This document shows positions 7,529-16,223 of a stretch of 64,000 nt of DNA, piece after piece. The stretch is from Flavobacterium foetidum. Lineage in GTDB: Bacteria > Bacteroidota > Bacteroidia > Flavobacteriales > Flavobacteriaceae. The translations under genes were made by a program, and so were the position numbers. Location: the NCBI RefSeq assembly GCF_004634245.1, contig NZ_SJTF01000004.1:62001-126000 (forward strand), written 5' to 3'. The stretch's first letter is position 1; every line of letters starts with the position of its first letter. Under the pieces are notes generated by a model that saw only the letters and a program-made list of their open reading frames with translations, was not told the origin of the DNA and did not search any database.

Positions 7529-9013
7529 CTATTTTACTTCCTGCATTAATTTTTTTAAAAAAGGCGAAATTACAAGCAAAACAACACCCGCAACTAAAGA
7601 ATAAATCGCTAGCTGATAATACCCGTCTGTGTAAGACTGCAATTTAGAAAGCAACGTAGTCCCTGTATTTGATTTCGATATTTCAGCACCTAGTTTACCG
7701 GCAAACAGCTGTCCGAAAGCGGCAGCCAAGAACCATAACCCCATCATCATTCCGAATAATCTTTTAGGTGAGAGTTTTGTGATAATCGACATTCCGATAG
7801 GCCCTAAACACAGTTCGCCTATTGTGGTCACGAGATAAGCAAATGTAAAAACATTTAAGGATGCAATTCCTTTTGAATCAGCAAAAAAACGAGTCAGGTA
7901 AAAAATGTAAAATGAAGCAGCCAAAAACAAAAATCCAACTCCGAATTTTATTAATGTATTAGGCTCAATTTTTCGTTTACCCATCCAAATCCATAACAAG
8001 CCAATCAACGGACTCAATACTACCACAAAGAAAGTATTCGAACTATTGTTGATGATATTAGGGTCAATGGTAAAAAACAATAATTTATCATCTAAATTGT
8101 CCTTGGCAAAAAGAGACAACGACCCGCCGCTCTGTTCGTAAATCGTATTAAACAGTAGATAGAAAAAAACAAACAGGAAAGCCGCAAACAATTTTTTCTG
8201 CAGCTTGACGTCTCCCAATTTAATCAGCTCATAAACAAAGTAAGCTACTGCAGTAATACCGATTGTATACATGAAATAATCGGTATAATCTGTATTCTTT
8301 ACCATTATAAAAATAAACGGAATACTCAGTAGAGAAAGTGCATAAACCCCAAGTTCGCGAAGTTTTCTTTTGCCAGCGTCCATTGCCAGTAATGGCGAAT
8401 CACCAATTGGGCCCAAGTATTTTTTTGTAAAAATAAAGGTAATTAGCCCAAAGAACATTACAATAGCTGCTGATAAAAAGCACAGCTCCCAAGAGTAATA
8501 TTTACCTAAATAAACACAAAGCGCACCTCCTAAAAGACCACCCACATTGATTCCGGCATAAAACATTCCGTAACCTGCATCACGTCTGCCGTCATCTTCT
8601 TTGTAAAGCTCACCCACCATAGAAGACACATTTGGTTTGAAAAAGCCTGTTCCGATAATAGAAAAAGCGATTCCGTAATAAAACAAATCATGCGGTGCAA
8701 TGGCGATTAAAAGATTACCAAGAATCATTACGATTGCACCAAAAAAAAGTGATTTTTTAAATCCTAGAATCTTATCGGCAAAAATACCGCCAATAAAAGT
8801 AAATGCATACACAAAAGCCTGAATGGCTCCATATTGCAGGTTGGCATGGTCTTCTTTCAAAAAAAGTTGATCGACCATAAAAATTGTGAGCACTCCACGC
8901 ATTCCGTAAAAACAGAAACGCTCCCACATTTCAACAAAAAACAAGTACCACAATTGCTTTGGATACTTGCCTTCAAAATTTTGAATTTCTTCTAATGTAA
9001 CAATATGCTTCAT
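7529..9013 (-). CDS. POT/PTR-family proton-coupled oligopeptide transporter (1)
   Basis: A 494-residue polytopic inner-membrane protein with the POT signature near the N-terminus (EMWERFCFYGMRGVL) and FYAGINVGGLLGG plus GTGFFKPNVSSMVG, typical of proton-driven di- and tripeptide symporters (MFS fold, about 14 helices in bacterial members). The neighbouring second POT gene and the DPP-IV-type peptidase upstream suggest uptake of dipeptides released outside the inner membrane. A terminator separates it from the upstream POT gene, so it may have its own promoter or be expressed by read-through. Confidence 0.92.
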   Translation of the reverse strand: MKHIVTLEEIQNFEGKYPKQLWYLFFVEMWERFCFYGMRGVLTIFMVDQLFLKEDHANLQYGAIQAFVYAFTFIGGIFADKILGFKKSLFFGAIVMILGNLLIAIAPHDLFYYGIAFSIIGTGFFKPNVSSMVGELYKEDDGRRDAGYGMFYAGINVGGLLGGALCVYLGKYYSWELCFLSAAIVMFFGLITFIFTKKYLGPIGDSPLLAMDAGKRKLRELGVYALSLLSIPFIFIMVKNTDYTDYFMYTIGITAVAYFVYELIKLGDVKLQKKLFAAFLFVFFYLLFNTIYEQSGGSLSLFAKDNLDDKLLFFTIDPNIINNSSNTFFVVVLSPLIGLLWIWMGKRKIEPNTLIKFGVGFLFLAASFYIFYLTRFFADSKGIASLNVFTFAYLVTTIGELCLGPIGMSIITKLSPKRLFGMMMGLWFLAAAFGQLFAGKLGAEISKSNTGTTLLSKLQSYTDGYYQLAIYSLVAGVVLLVISPFLKKLMQEVK

Positions 9014-9041
9014 TTTAAACTTTTCTTTTTAAAGCAATAAC

Positions 9042-9084
9042 AAAAAAACACCAACCCTGTATTTTAGGACAGAGTTGATGTTTT
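9042..9084 (-). terminator. Terminator between the two POT transporter genes
   Basis: Arms 9046-9060 and 9069-9083 pair over 15 bp with two G-U pairs and an 8-base loop. On the minus strand the stem is followed by a run of seven T (complement of 9042-9048). It lies 24 bases past the stop at 9108. Confidence 0.8.
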
Positions 9085-9107
9085 CTATATTTTTTTATTT
9101 CAATACT

Positions 9108-10784
9108 TTATCTAACACCGTGCATTAATTTCTTTAACAATGGCGTTAAAGCAAACAATAGTATTGCAGCAATACCTGTTAAAACAACAAATACCATGAA
9201 AAATTCATATAAATTATGGATTTCAAATCCAGCAAAAATTGGATTTTGAGCACTAATTTGGTGCTGGTCTAATAAAGCTATTTGCTCTGCAGTTGGAGTT
9301 ATTGTTTTATCTAAAACTGCCTGAAGGTCGATACCTAATTCTTTTGCTTTTGCGAATTTATCTCCAGTTGCCGGCAAGATAGATCCTAGAGTTCCACCTA
9401 AAGCATATCCAGATGCATTAGATAAAAAGAAAACTCCATACAATAATGACGCAAAACGTTTTGGAGATAATTTACCTACCAATGACAAACCTATTGGAGA
9501 CAAACACAATTCGGCACATGTATTTAGGAAGTATAACAAAATAAGCCATTTTACTAATAAAAGCCCTGAAGTTCCGATGTACGAAACCTGAGTGGCAATC
9601 ATAAAGAAACTGATAGAAATCACTACTAAACCAACAGCCAATTTTACTGGAGAAATTGGTTCTTTTCCTTTAGCTCTTAAAGTATCCCATAAAATACTGA
9701 AAGGAACAGCTAAAATCACAACGAACAATCCGTTAAAAATCTGAACCATTGACGGAGGCATTGCCCATCCAAAGAAATGCCTGTCTGTCTGGTTATCCGC
9801 AATAAAAGTCAGAGATGATCCTGCTTGTTCGAATGCTGCCCAGAAGAAAATAATAAAGAACGAAACAATATAGATTACAATAATCCTGTCTCTTTCAATC
9901 TTCGTTAATGAAGTATCGGAAATTATCAATCCTGCTAGAGACAAACCACTTGAATAGATTAGTGTGTAAATTAAATTCTGTCCAACTACATAGTGAAAAA
10001 AGAAACCTAAAGCAACAAAAGCGATTCCGGCCATTACCAAAGCCTTATTAGAGAAGTTTGCTTGCTGCGCTTCTCCTTCTTCAAAATCAGAAGCATCATT
10101 TTTAGAAGGAAGTCCTCCTAATGCCTTTCCTTCTGGAGAAACTACATATTTATTTTTTAAGACGTAGAAAAGAAGTGTTCCTAACAACATCGCTACAGAT
10201 GCTGCCATGAATCCCCATCTAAAAGCGTGAATATCTCTAATTCCGCCAGCATCTTTAACATCTCCCAACAAAGGACAAATTGACTGACCTAAAAATGCAC
10301 CAATGTTAATTCCCATGTAGAAAATAGTAAAAGCACTATCTAATTTTGTTTTTTCTTGTTTTGGATACAAACTCCCCACCATACTGGAAATGTTTGGTTT
10401 GAAAAATCCGTTACCGAAAACAATTACCCCTAATGCAGAATACATGATGATTTTGGCTAAGTCGAGGTTAGACTCAAAAACGCTTCCACTGGTAAACAAA
10501 AGCATTTGTCCAGTAGCCATCAATAATCCTCCTAATAAGATACAATTTCTGTTACCCAAATAACGGTCGGCTACAAAACCGCCAAGCATTGGAGTTAGAT
10601 AACAAAGACCGAGGAAACCTCCGTAAATTAGTGAAGCTTCTTCTTCCTTCATCAATAATGAATTCACAAGAAATAAAGTCAATAATGCCCGCATTCCATA
10701 AAAATTGAACCGCTCCCACATCTCCGTTCCAAACAATACCCAAAGCCCTTTTGGATGCGCCGTTTTTACTTTAGTTTCTACCAT
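9108..10784 (-). CDS. POT/PTR-family proton-coupled oligopeptide transporter (2)
   Basis: A 558-residue polytopic membrane protein with EMWERFNFYGMRALL, FYMGINIGAFLGQ and NGFFKPNISSMVG, the same POT-family signatures as its neighbour. It is longer because of a hydrophilic loop at about residues 215-240 and an extra segment near residues 465-520 (GDKFAKAKELGIDL onward). It probably imports short peptides with protons. It begins 38 bases after the DPP-IV gene stop and is very likely in the same operon. The two POT copies may differ in substrate, which the sequence does not reveal. Confidence 0.92.
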   Translation of the reverse strand: MVETKVKTAHPKGLWVLFGTEMWERFNFYGMRALLTLFLVNSLLMKEEEASLIYGGFLGLCYLTPMLGGFVADRYLGNRNCILLGGLLMATGQMLLFTSGSVFESNLDLAKIIMYSALGVIVFGNGFFKPNISSMVGSLYPKQEKTKLDSAFTIFYMGINIGAFLGQSICPLLGDVKDAGGIRDIHAFRWGFMAASVAMLLGTLLFYVLKNKYVVSPEGKALGGLPSKNDASDFEEGEAQQANFSNKALVMAGIAFVALGFFFHYVVGQNLIYTLIYSSGLSLAGLIISDTSLTKIERDRIIVIYIVSFFIIFFWAAFEQAGSSLTFIADNQTDRHFFGWAMPPSMVQIFNGLFVVILAVPFSILWDTLRAKGKEPISPVKLAVGLVVISISFFMIATQVSYIGTSGLLLVKWLILLYFLNTCAELCLSPIGLSLVGKLSPKRFASLLYGVFFLSNASGYALGGTLGSILPATGDKFAKAKELGIDLQAVLDKTITPTAEQIALLDQHQISAQNPIFAGFEIHNLYEFFMVFVVLTGIAAILLFALTPLLKKLMHGVR

Positions 10785-10822
10785 AGTATTCGATGTTTAA
10801 TTAAGATTAAATGTTTTTAGAT

Positions 10823-12994
10823 TTATAAATTTTCTTTAATGAAATTAGTCATTTTGTTGTACAGCTGAATTCGTGTTTTGCCACCATAAATTCCGTGGTT
10901 TTTATCAGGATAAATTTGAGAATCAAATTGTTTATTAGCCTGAATCAAAGCTTCCATCATTTGCATTGAATTCTGAACGTGTACGTTGTCATCTCCAGAT
11001 CCATGAATCAATAAAAACTTTCCTTTTAATTTTTCAACGTGATTGATTGGAGAATTTTGGTCGTAACCGCTTGCATTTTCCTGCGGCGTCTGCATATATC
11101 TTTCGGTATAAACACTGTCATAAAAACGCCAGTTGGTTACTGGAGCAACTGCAATTGCCATTTTGAAAACATCATTTCCTTGGAAAATACAGTTAGACGA
11201 CATAAAACCACCATAGCTCCAGCCAAAAATTCCAATTCTTGAAGCATCAACGTATGGATAAGCCCCTATAACTTTTGCCGCATCTATCTGGTCTTCTACT
11301 TCGTATTTTCCTAATTCTTTTTGAGTTACTTTTTTGAAATCAGCACCTTTAAATCCTGTTCCTCTACCGTCTACACAAGCCACAATATAACCTTGTTGTG
11401 TTAATGATAAAAACCAATAATCATCATTATTATTCCAGTCGTTGTTTACCTGCTGTGAACCTGGCCCTGAATACTGATACATGAATACAGGATATTTTTT
11501 TGAAGGATCAAAATTTTTCGGTTTTAATATCCAAGCGTTTAATTCGTTTCCTTTTGCCGTTTTTAGAACAAAAAACTCTTTAGTAGGAAGGTTGTATGCT
11601 TTTAATTTTTCGGCAAGATCCTGATTGTTTTCAATAACTTGGATTTCTTTTCCGGTTTTAGCCTCATTTAATGTATATGTCGTTGGCTGTAAATTACTAG
11701 AATAAGTTGTTATGAAGTACTCGAAGTTCGGACTGAAAGTTGCCGCACTAGTACCAATTTTTGAAGACAGACGAAGCTTGTTTTTTCCGTCTAGACCAAT
11801 TTTATAAAGATCTCTGTTTATAGAACCATTTTCTGTAGACTGATAGAAAATCGTTTTTGTTTTTTCGTCAAAACCGTAATAAGAAGTAACTTCCCAATTT
11901 CCTTTAGTTACCTGATTTTTAAGTTTTCCGTTTTTATCATACACATAAATATGATTAAAGCCGTCTTTTTCGCTTGTCCAGATAAAGCTATTATCTTTTA
12001 AGAAAGTCAGATTATCTGTTATATCAACATATGCTTTATCTTTTTCATTCAAAACTACTTTTGGCGCAGCTGTTGTTCCGTCTACAAATAGCAAATCAAG
12101 ATTATCCTGATGACGGTTTAAAACCTGAGCTGAAAGAACATTATTATCATTAGTCCACTGCATTCTTGCAATGTAAAAATCATTGTAATTGGCTAAGTTA
12201 ACTTTTTTGGTTGCGCTTCCTGCAACATCATAAATATGCAATGATACTTCTGAATTCTTTTCTCCCGCCTTCGGATATTTGAAAGTTTCGGTTGCAGGAT
12301 ACAAATAGTTTTGGAAGATTGACATCGAAAATTCTGGAACCTGGCTTTCATCAAAACGAATGTATGCTAATTTTTTGCTGTCTTTACTCCAGTCAAAAGC
12401 GCGTACAAATGCAAACTCTTCCTCGTAAACCCAGTCTGTAATACCGTTTATTACTACGTTTTTCTTTCCATCAGTTGTAACAGCTGTAGATTTTTTAGAT
12501 GCTACATCATAGATGTACAAGTTGTTCTCTCTAGCGTAGGCGATTTTTGTTCCGTCAGGCGAAAAAGTGGGTTCCTGAATCTGAAAATCAGCCAATTTTG
12601 TCAATGATTTTGATGTTATATCATATATAAAGTAATCAGCAGTAAAAGAGTGACGAAATATTTTATTTGAATTACAAGCAATTAAGATCTTTTTTTCGGA
12701 AGCATCAAAAGTGTAACTATCAATTCCGTCTGCAAGTGCCTTATAATCTTTAGTGTCTATTAAATTATTGATTTTTTTAAGAGTCGCAAAATCATAAAGT
12801 CCTATCTGCATACTTCTAGCTGCTTGGTCTATATTCAATACAGTATACTGATTCGTATTTTTTAAAGATTGCAGCTCATCCATACCTTTTGCACGAAATG
12901 CACCACCGTAAATACTTTCAACAGTTATTTTCTGTTGTGCGAAAGCGGTCGTAATCAAAAATAAAAGAACTAGAGTAATTTTACTTGTATTCAT
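10823..12994 (-). CDS. Dipeptidyl peptidase IV-like S9 serine peptidase
   Basis: A 723-residue exported protein with signal peptide MNTSKITLVLLFLITTAFAQ. An N-terminal beta-propeller (DPPIV_N, about residues 50-480) is followed by an alpha/beta-hydrolase domain. The catalytic triad is visible: S593 in GWSYGG, D668 in GSGDDN and H700 in DKNHG; the D-to-H spacing of 32 equals that of human DPP4. The propeller includes WVYEEEF, matching the double-Glu motif that binds the substrate N-terminus. It removes X-Pro (or X-Ala) dipeptides from peptides, probably in the periplasm, feeding the POT transporters downstream. Confidence 0.93.
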   Translation of the reverse strand: MNTSKITLVLLFLITTAFAQQKITVESIYGGAFRAKGMDELQSLKNTNQYTVLNIDQAARSMQIGLYDFATLKKINNLIDTKDYKALADGIDSYTFDASEKKILIACNSNKIFRHSFTADYFIYDITSKSLTKLADFQIQEPTFSPDGTKIAYARENNLYIYDVASKKSTAVTTDGKKNVVINGITDWVYEEEFAFVRAFDWSKDSKKLAYIRFDESQVPEFSMSIFQNYLYPATETFKYPKAGEKNSEVSLHIYDVAGSATKKVNLANYNDFYIARMQWTNDNNVLSAQVLNRHQDNLDLLFVDGTTAAPKVVLNEKDKAYVDITDNLTFLKDNSFIWTSEKDGFNHIYVYDKNGKLKNQVTKGNWEVTSYYGFDEKTKTIFYQSTENGSINRDLYKIGLDGKNKLRLSSKIGTSAATFSPNFEYFITTYSSNLQPTTYTLNEAKTGKEIQVIENNQDLAEKLKAYNLPTKEFFVLKTAKGNELNAWILKPKNFDPSKKYPVFMYQYSGPGSQQVNNDWNNNDDYWFLSLTQQGYIVACVDGRGTGFKGADFKKVTQKELGKYEVEDQIDAAKVIGAYPYVDASRIGIFGWSYGGFMSSNCIFQGNDVFKMAIAVAPVTNWRFYDSVYTERYMQTPQENASGYDQNSPINHVEKLKGKFLLIHGSGDDNVHVQNSMQMMEALIQANKQFDSQIYPDKNHGIYGGKTRIQLYNKMTNFIKENL

Positions 12995-13041
12995 TAGAAA
13001 TTATTTTAAATATAAAAAGAGCCCAATTTTAGTAAAAAAAA

Positions 13042-13049
13042 CAAACATA
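13042..13049 (-). promoter_or_regulatory. Possible -7 box for the DPP-IV operon
   Basis: The minus strand reads TATGTTTG, fitting TAnnTTTG, 48 bases before the DPP-IV start. No clear -33 TTG lies at 19-21 bases, so this is a weak candidate. Confidence 0.3.
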
Positions 13050-13138
13050 ATACACATTTTAAGTGTTAAATGTTAAAAAAAATAACGATTGCGTATTTTG
13101 AACTTTCAAATTGATTTTAAACAAAACTCTTAAAATGG

Positions 13139-13146
13139 TATATTTG
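13139..13146 (+). promoter_or_regulatory. Possible -7 box for HMG-CoA reductase
   Basis: TATATTTG fits the TAnnTTTG box and lies 30 bases before the ATG at 13176. The nearest upstream TTG (13111-13113) is 25 bases away, longer than the usual 19-21, so support is partial. Confidence 0.4.
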
Positions 13147-13175
13147 CCGCAACATTATTATTTAATATATTGAGA

Positions 13176-14489
13176 ATGAACAATGCCGTTGCCGGATTTT
13201 CGAAATTATCCAAAAAAGAAAAAATAAACTGGATTGCTGAAACCTATTTTTCAAATCCCGAAGAAGCCCTTACGATTATAAGAAATTACTGGAATTCAGA
13301 CGAAAAGCTACAGCAGCTTCACGACGAATTTATAGAAAATACAATTACAAACTTATATATTCCGCTTGGCATCGCTCCTAACTTTTTGATAAACGGAAAA
13401 TACAAAACCATTCCGATGGCCATCGAAGAAAGTTCTGTGGTTGCTGCAGCTTCTAAAGCCGCAAAATACTGGTCGACACGTGGTGGTTTTAAAACTACGG
13501 TAATAGATACCGAAAAAATCGGGCAAGTTCATTTTACTTTTAATGGTGATGCCGAAAAACTTCATGCTTTTTTTGATCAGATTAAGCCAAAATTCTTTTC
13601 AGAAACGCAGTCTATAACTAAAAATATGGAACAGCGCGGCGGCGGAATTCTTGACCTAAAACTAAAAGACAAAAGAAGTCTTCTTGAAAATTACTATCAG
13701 CTTCATGCCACTTTTGAGACCAAAGACAGCATGGGAGCCAACTTTATAAATTCTTGTCTGGAACAATTTGCATCAACCTTAAAAGAGGAATTTCAAAACT
13801 CAGATTTGTTTACTAACGATGATGCTTTGCAGGTAATTATGAGCATTCTCTCTAATTATGTCCCTAATTGTTTAGTTAGAGCAGAGGTTTCTTGCCCTGT
13901 AGAAGAATTGACAGAAAAACACATTTCGGATCCACAGTTATTTGCCGAACGTTTTGTTCAGGCTGTACAAATTGCAGAAGCAGAACCTTTTAGGGCCGTA
14001 ACACACAACAAAGGAATCATGAACGGAGTTGACGCCGTAATTTTAGCAACGGGTAACGACTTTAGAGCTGTTGAAGCCGGAGTGCATGCTTATGCTTCAA
14101 AAAACGGACAATACGCAAGTTTATCGCATGCTAAAATCGAGAACGGTATTTTTACTTTCTGGCTTGAAATTCCGCTTGCTCTAGGAACTGTAGGCGGCCT
14201 GACTTCTTTACATCCTTTGGTAAAACTGAGTCTTGAAATTCTTGAAAAACCGTCTGCTAGCGAATTAATGGAAATTGTAGCTGCTGCAGGACTTGCACAA
14301 AATTTTGCAGCTCTGCGTTCATTGACTACTACAGGAATTCAGGAAGGGCATATGAAAATGCACCTAAACAATATTATCAATCAATTTGAGGCTACTGATG
14401 AAGAACGTCATTTGATAAAGTCGCACTTCAAAAAAACAACTGTCACCCATAGCGCAGTAGTCGAATTTATAGAAAGCTTAAGAAAATAA
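13176..14489 (+). CDS. Hydroxymethylglutaryl-CoA reductase (class II type)
   Basis: I choose the ATG at 13176 (MNNAVAGFSKL) over an in-frame TTG two codons upstream. The 437-residue protein has the class II catalytic residues in context: E in AIEESSVVAAAS, K in THNKGIMNG, D in ATGNDFRAVEAG, and H in GIQEGHMKMH. The enzyme converts HMG-CoA to mevalonate; class II members are called degradative in some bacteria, but in Bacteroidota they supply the mevalonate pathway. The adjacent GHMP kinase and the later mvaD and mevalonate kinase genes agree with a biosynthetic role. It is transcribed divergently from the DPP-IV operon. Confidence 0.93.
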   Translation: MNNAVAGFSKLSKKEKINWIAETYFSNPEEALTIIRNYWNSDEKLQQLHDEFIENTITNLYIPLGIAPNFLINGKYKTIPMAIEESSVVAAASKAAKYWSTRGGFKTTVIDTEKIGQVHFTFNGDAEKLHAFFDQIKPKFFSETQSITKNMEQRGGGILDLKLKDKRSLLENYYQLHATFETKDSMGANFINSCLEQFASTLKEEFQNSDLFTNDDALQVIMSILSNYVPNCLVRAEVSCPVEELTEKHISDPQLFAERFVQAVQIAEAEPFRAVTHNKGIMNGVDAVILATGNDFRAVEAGVHAYASKNGQYASLSHAKIENGIFTFWLEIPLALGTVGGLTSLHPLVKLSLEILEKPSASELMEIVAAAGLAQNFAALRSLTTTGIQEGHMKMHLNNIINQFEATDEERHLIKSHFKKTTVTHSAVVEFIESLRK

Positions 14490-14585
14490 ACTAATCTGTA
14501 AAATCCAATGTTTTAAATTGCAAATTCCAATGTTGTGAATTGGAGTTTAAAATATTGGAATTTTTATAATACTATAAAGACAATT

Positions 14586-15494
14586 ATGTCAACAACTTTT
14601 TACAGTAACGGAAAACTTTTTATCGCTGGAGAATACCTTGTTTTGGACGGAGCAGATGCTTTTGCCTTGCCAACAAAATTCGGTCAGGACCTGGTAATTG
14701 AAAACGGCAAAAACAACGAGATTCAATGGACAAGCTATGATTATGACAATCGAATATGGTTTGAAGACACCATTTTGTTCAGTGACATCATCAACAAAAC
14801 AGAATCTAAAACTGAAACTGTAAAAAGCACTCTTATCAACATATTGCACGAAGCATATCGTTTAAATCCTAGTTTTATAGACCAGTCAGAAGGTCACAAG
14901 GTAAGCACCCATCTAACTTTTCCACGCAAATGGGGACTCGGGACTTCTTCTACTTTAATCAATAATGTTGCGCAATGGGCAGATGTTAATGCTTTTAAAT
15001 TATTGAATAATAGCTTTGGAGGAAGCGGCTACGATATTGCTTGTGCCCAAAACGATACTCCAATCATCTATCAAATTAAGGATAATATCGCAAAACCTGT
15101 TGATTTTAAGCCTGATTTTACAAACCATATCTATTTTGTTTATCTGAACAAAAAACAGAACAGCAAATCGGCTATTTACTCTTATAATAATCATAAAAAT
15201 CATAATCTGAGCGAAAGCATTGCGGCAAACAACAAAATCACGGCATCAATACTAAATGCAAAGACATTGAAAGAATTTGCCTCGGCAGTACAGAAACATG
15301 AAATCCACCTAAGCAGAATTCTTGAAATGCAGACTATAAAAGAAGCTGTTTTTCCAGATTTTACTGGCGTTATCAAAAGTCTTGGGGCTTGGGGCGGCGA
15401 CTTTGTTATGGTTGTTTCAAAAGAAAATCCGAAAGAATATTTTGCTTCAAAAGGCTATGAAACTATCCTTACTTATGAGGAAATGATTTTATAG
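14586..15494 (+). CDS. GYDIA-type GHMP kinase, probably mevalonate-pathway
   Basis: The 302-residue protein starts at the ATG at 14586 (MSTTFYSNGKLFIAGEYLVL); an in-frame ATG at 14535 would only add a non-conserved, A/T-rich leader. It has the GHMP N-terminal block KLFIAGEYLVLDGADA, the phosphate-binding motif KWGLGTSST and the GGSGYDIA motif that names this subgroup. GHMP kinases phosphorylate small alcohols or phosphates with ATP. It follows HMG-CoA reductase by 96 bases. Since mevalonate kinase and mvaD genes lie elsewhere in the window, this one may be the phosphomevalonate kinase; that substrate is an inference. Confidence 0.85.
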   Translation: MSTTFYSNGKLFIAGEYLVLDGADAFALPTKFGQDLVIENGKNNEIQWTSYDYDNRIWFEDTILFSDIINKTESKTETVKSTLINILHEAYRLNPSFIDQSEGHKVSTHLTFPRKWGLGTSSTLINNVAQWADVNAFKLLNNSFGGSGYDIACAQNDTPIIYQIKDNIAKPVDFKPDFTNHIYFVYLNKKQNSKSAIYSYNNHKNHNLSESIAANNKITASILNAKTLKEFASAVQKHEIHLSRILEMQTIKEAVFPDFTGVIKSLGAWGGDFVMVVSKENPKEYFASKGYETILTYEEMIL

Positions 15495-15497
15495 CAA

Positions 15498-15944
15498 TCA
15501 GTTTGAATTTGCTTTTTTATTCTCTATTTCGCTGGTTTCTAATCTGCGAACAGCTTGGTTTTCCTGCTCGTTTGATTCGATAAGCGTATTATGAAGACGC
15601 TCTGCCATTTTTTCTATACTGTTGGTAATCGAATCATATACGAGCTCCATTCGTCTGTGTTTTTCTTCTTTTACAGCTTTCAAAACATCTTCAACGAACA
15701 CTTTGTCGTATTTTTCAGCAACAGAGTCTCGGGTATTGGTTAATCTGATTACGTAGTCGTTGCTTAGAATTGTTACCTTAAAATGCTGCTCCTCATTACT
15801 AAGATAATACTTACCTCCTAATTCATCAACATTGATGTCGGTGCTGCTAACCTTTAAAAGTTCCGTGATTATACCGAAAATATGATTTTCAATTTTGGTA
15901 TAAACTTTTGGTTTCTTTCTAAAAATATTTAACTTAGAAAACAT
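15498..15944 (-). CDS. Hypothetical cytosolic protein
   Basis: The frame is open to a TTG at 16004, but the first ATG, at 15944 (MFSKLNIFRKKPKVYTK), is a more likely start, giving 148 residues. There is no signal peptide or membrane segment. The C-terminal half (about residues 85-140) is rich in charged residues (KAVKEEKHRRMEL, HNTLIESNEQENQAVRRLET) and probably forms a helix or short coiled coil. It converges on the GHMP kinase with only 3 bases between stops. I do not recognise the family. Confidence 0.7.
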   Translation of the reverse strand: MFSKLNIFRKKPKVYTKIENHIFGIITELLKVSSTDINVDELGGKYYLSNEEQHFKVTILSNDYVIRLTNTRDSVAEKYDKVFVEDVLKAVKEEKHRRMELVYDSITNSIEKMAERLHNTLIESNEQENQAVRRLETSEIENKKANSN

Positions 15945-16168
15945 CAAGTGTCTGATTATTAAAAGATTTTGTTTTTGGTTGTTCTTTTCAAACTTAATTA
16001 ACAACAGAAATTACTACAATTTACTTTGTTAAAATAAAAATCGGACAAATTAACTGTAATAATTTGAATATCACAAATTTTTTAAATTAAATTTCTATTA
16101 TTGCTACACTTACACATTTTAAATGTTAAAAAAAAGCACGAAATACAATTAGCTAAAATTTAAAGCAA

Positions 16169-16202
16169 AAAGCCCGAAACATGTAATGTGTTTCGGGCTT
16201 CT
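16169..16202 (-). terminator. Terminator of the coaX-to-ppiD gene run
   Basis: A strong GC-containing hairpin with 12-bp arms (16170-16181 and 16189-16200) 22 bases past the stop at 16224, followed on the minus strand by TTTTTGC. It would stop the minus-strand envelope operon before the hypothetical gene at 15498-15944. Confidence 0.85.
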
Positions 16203-16223
16203 TTATAAGTTAACTTCTAAAAA

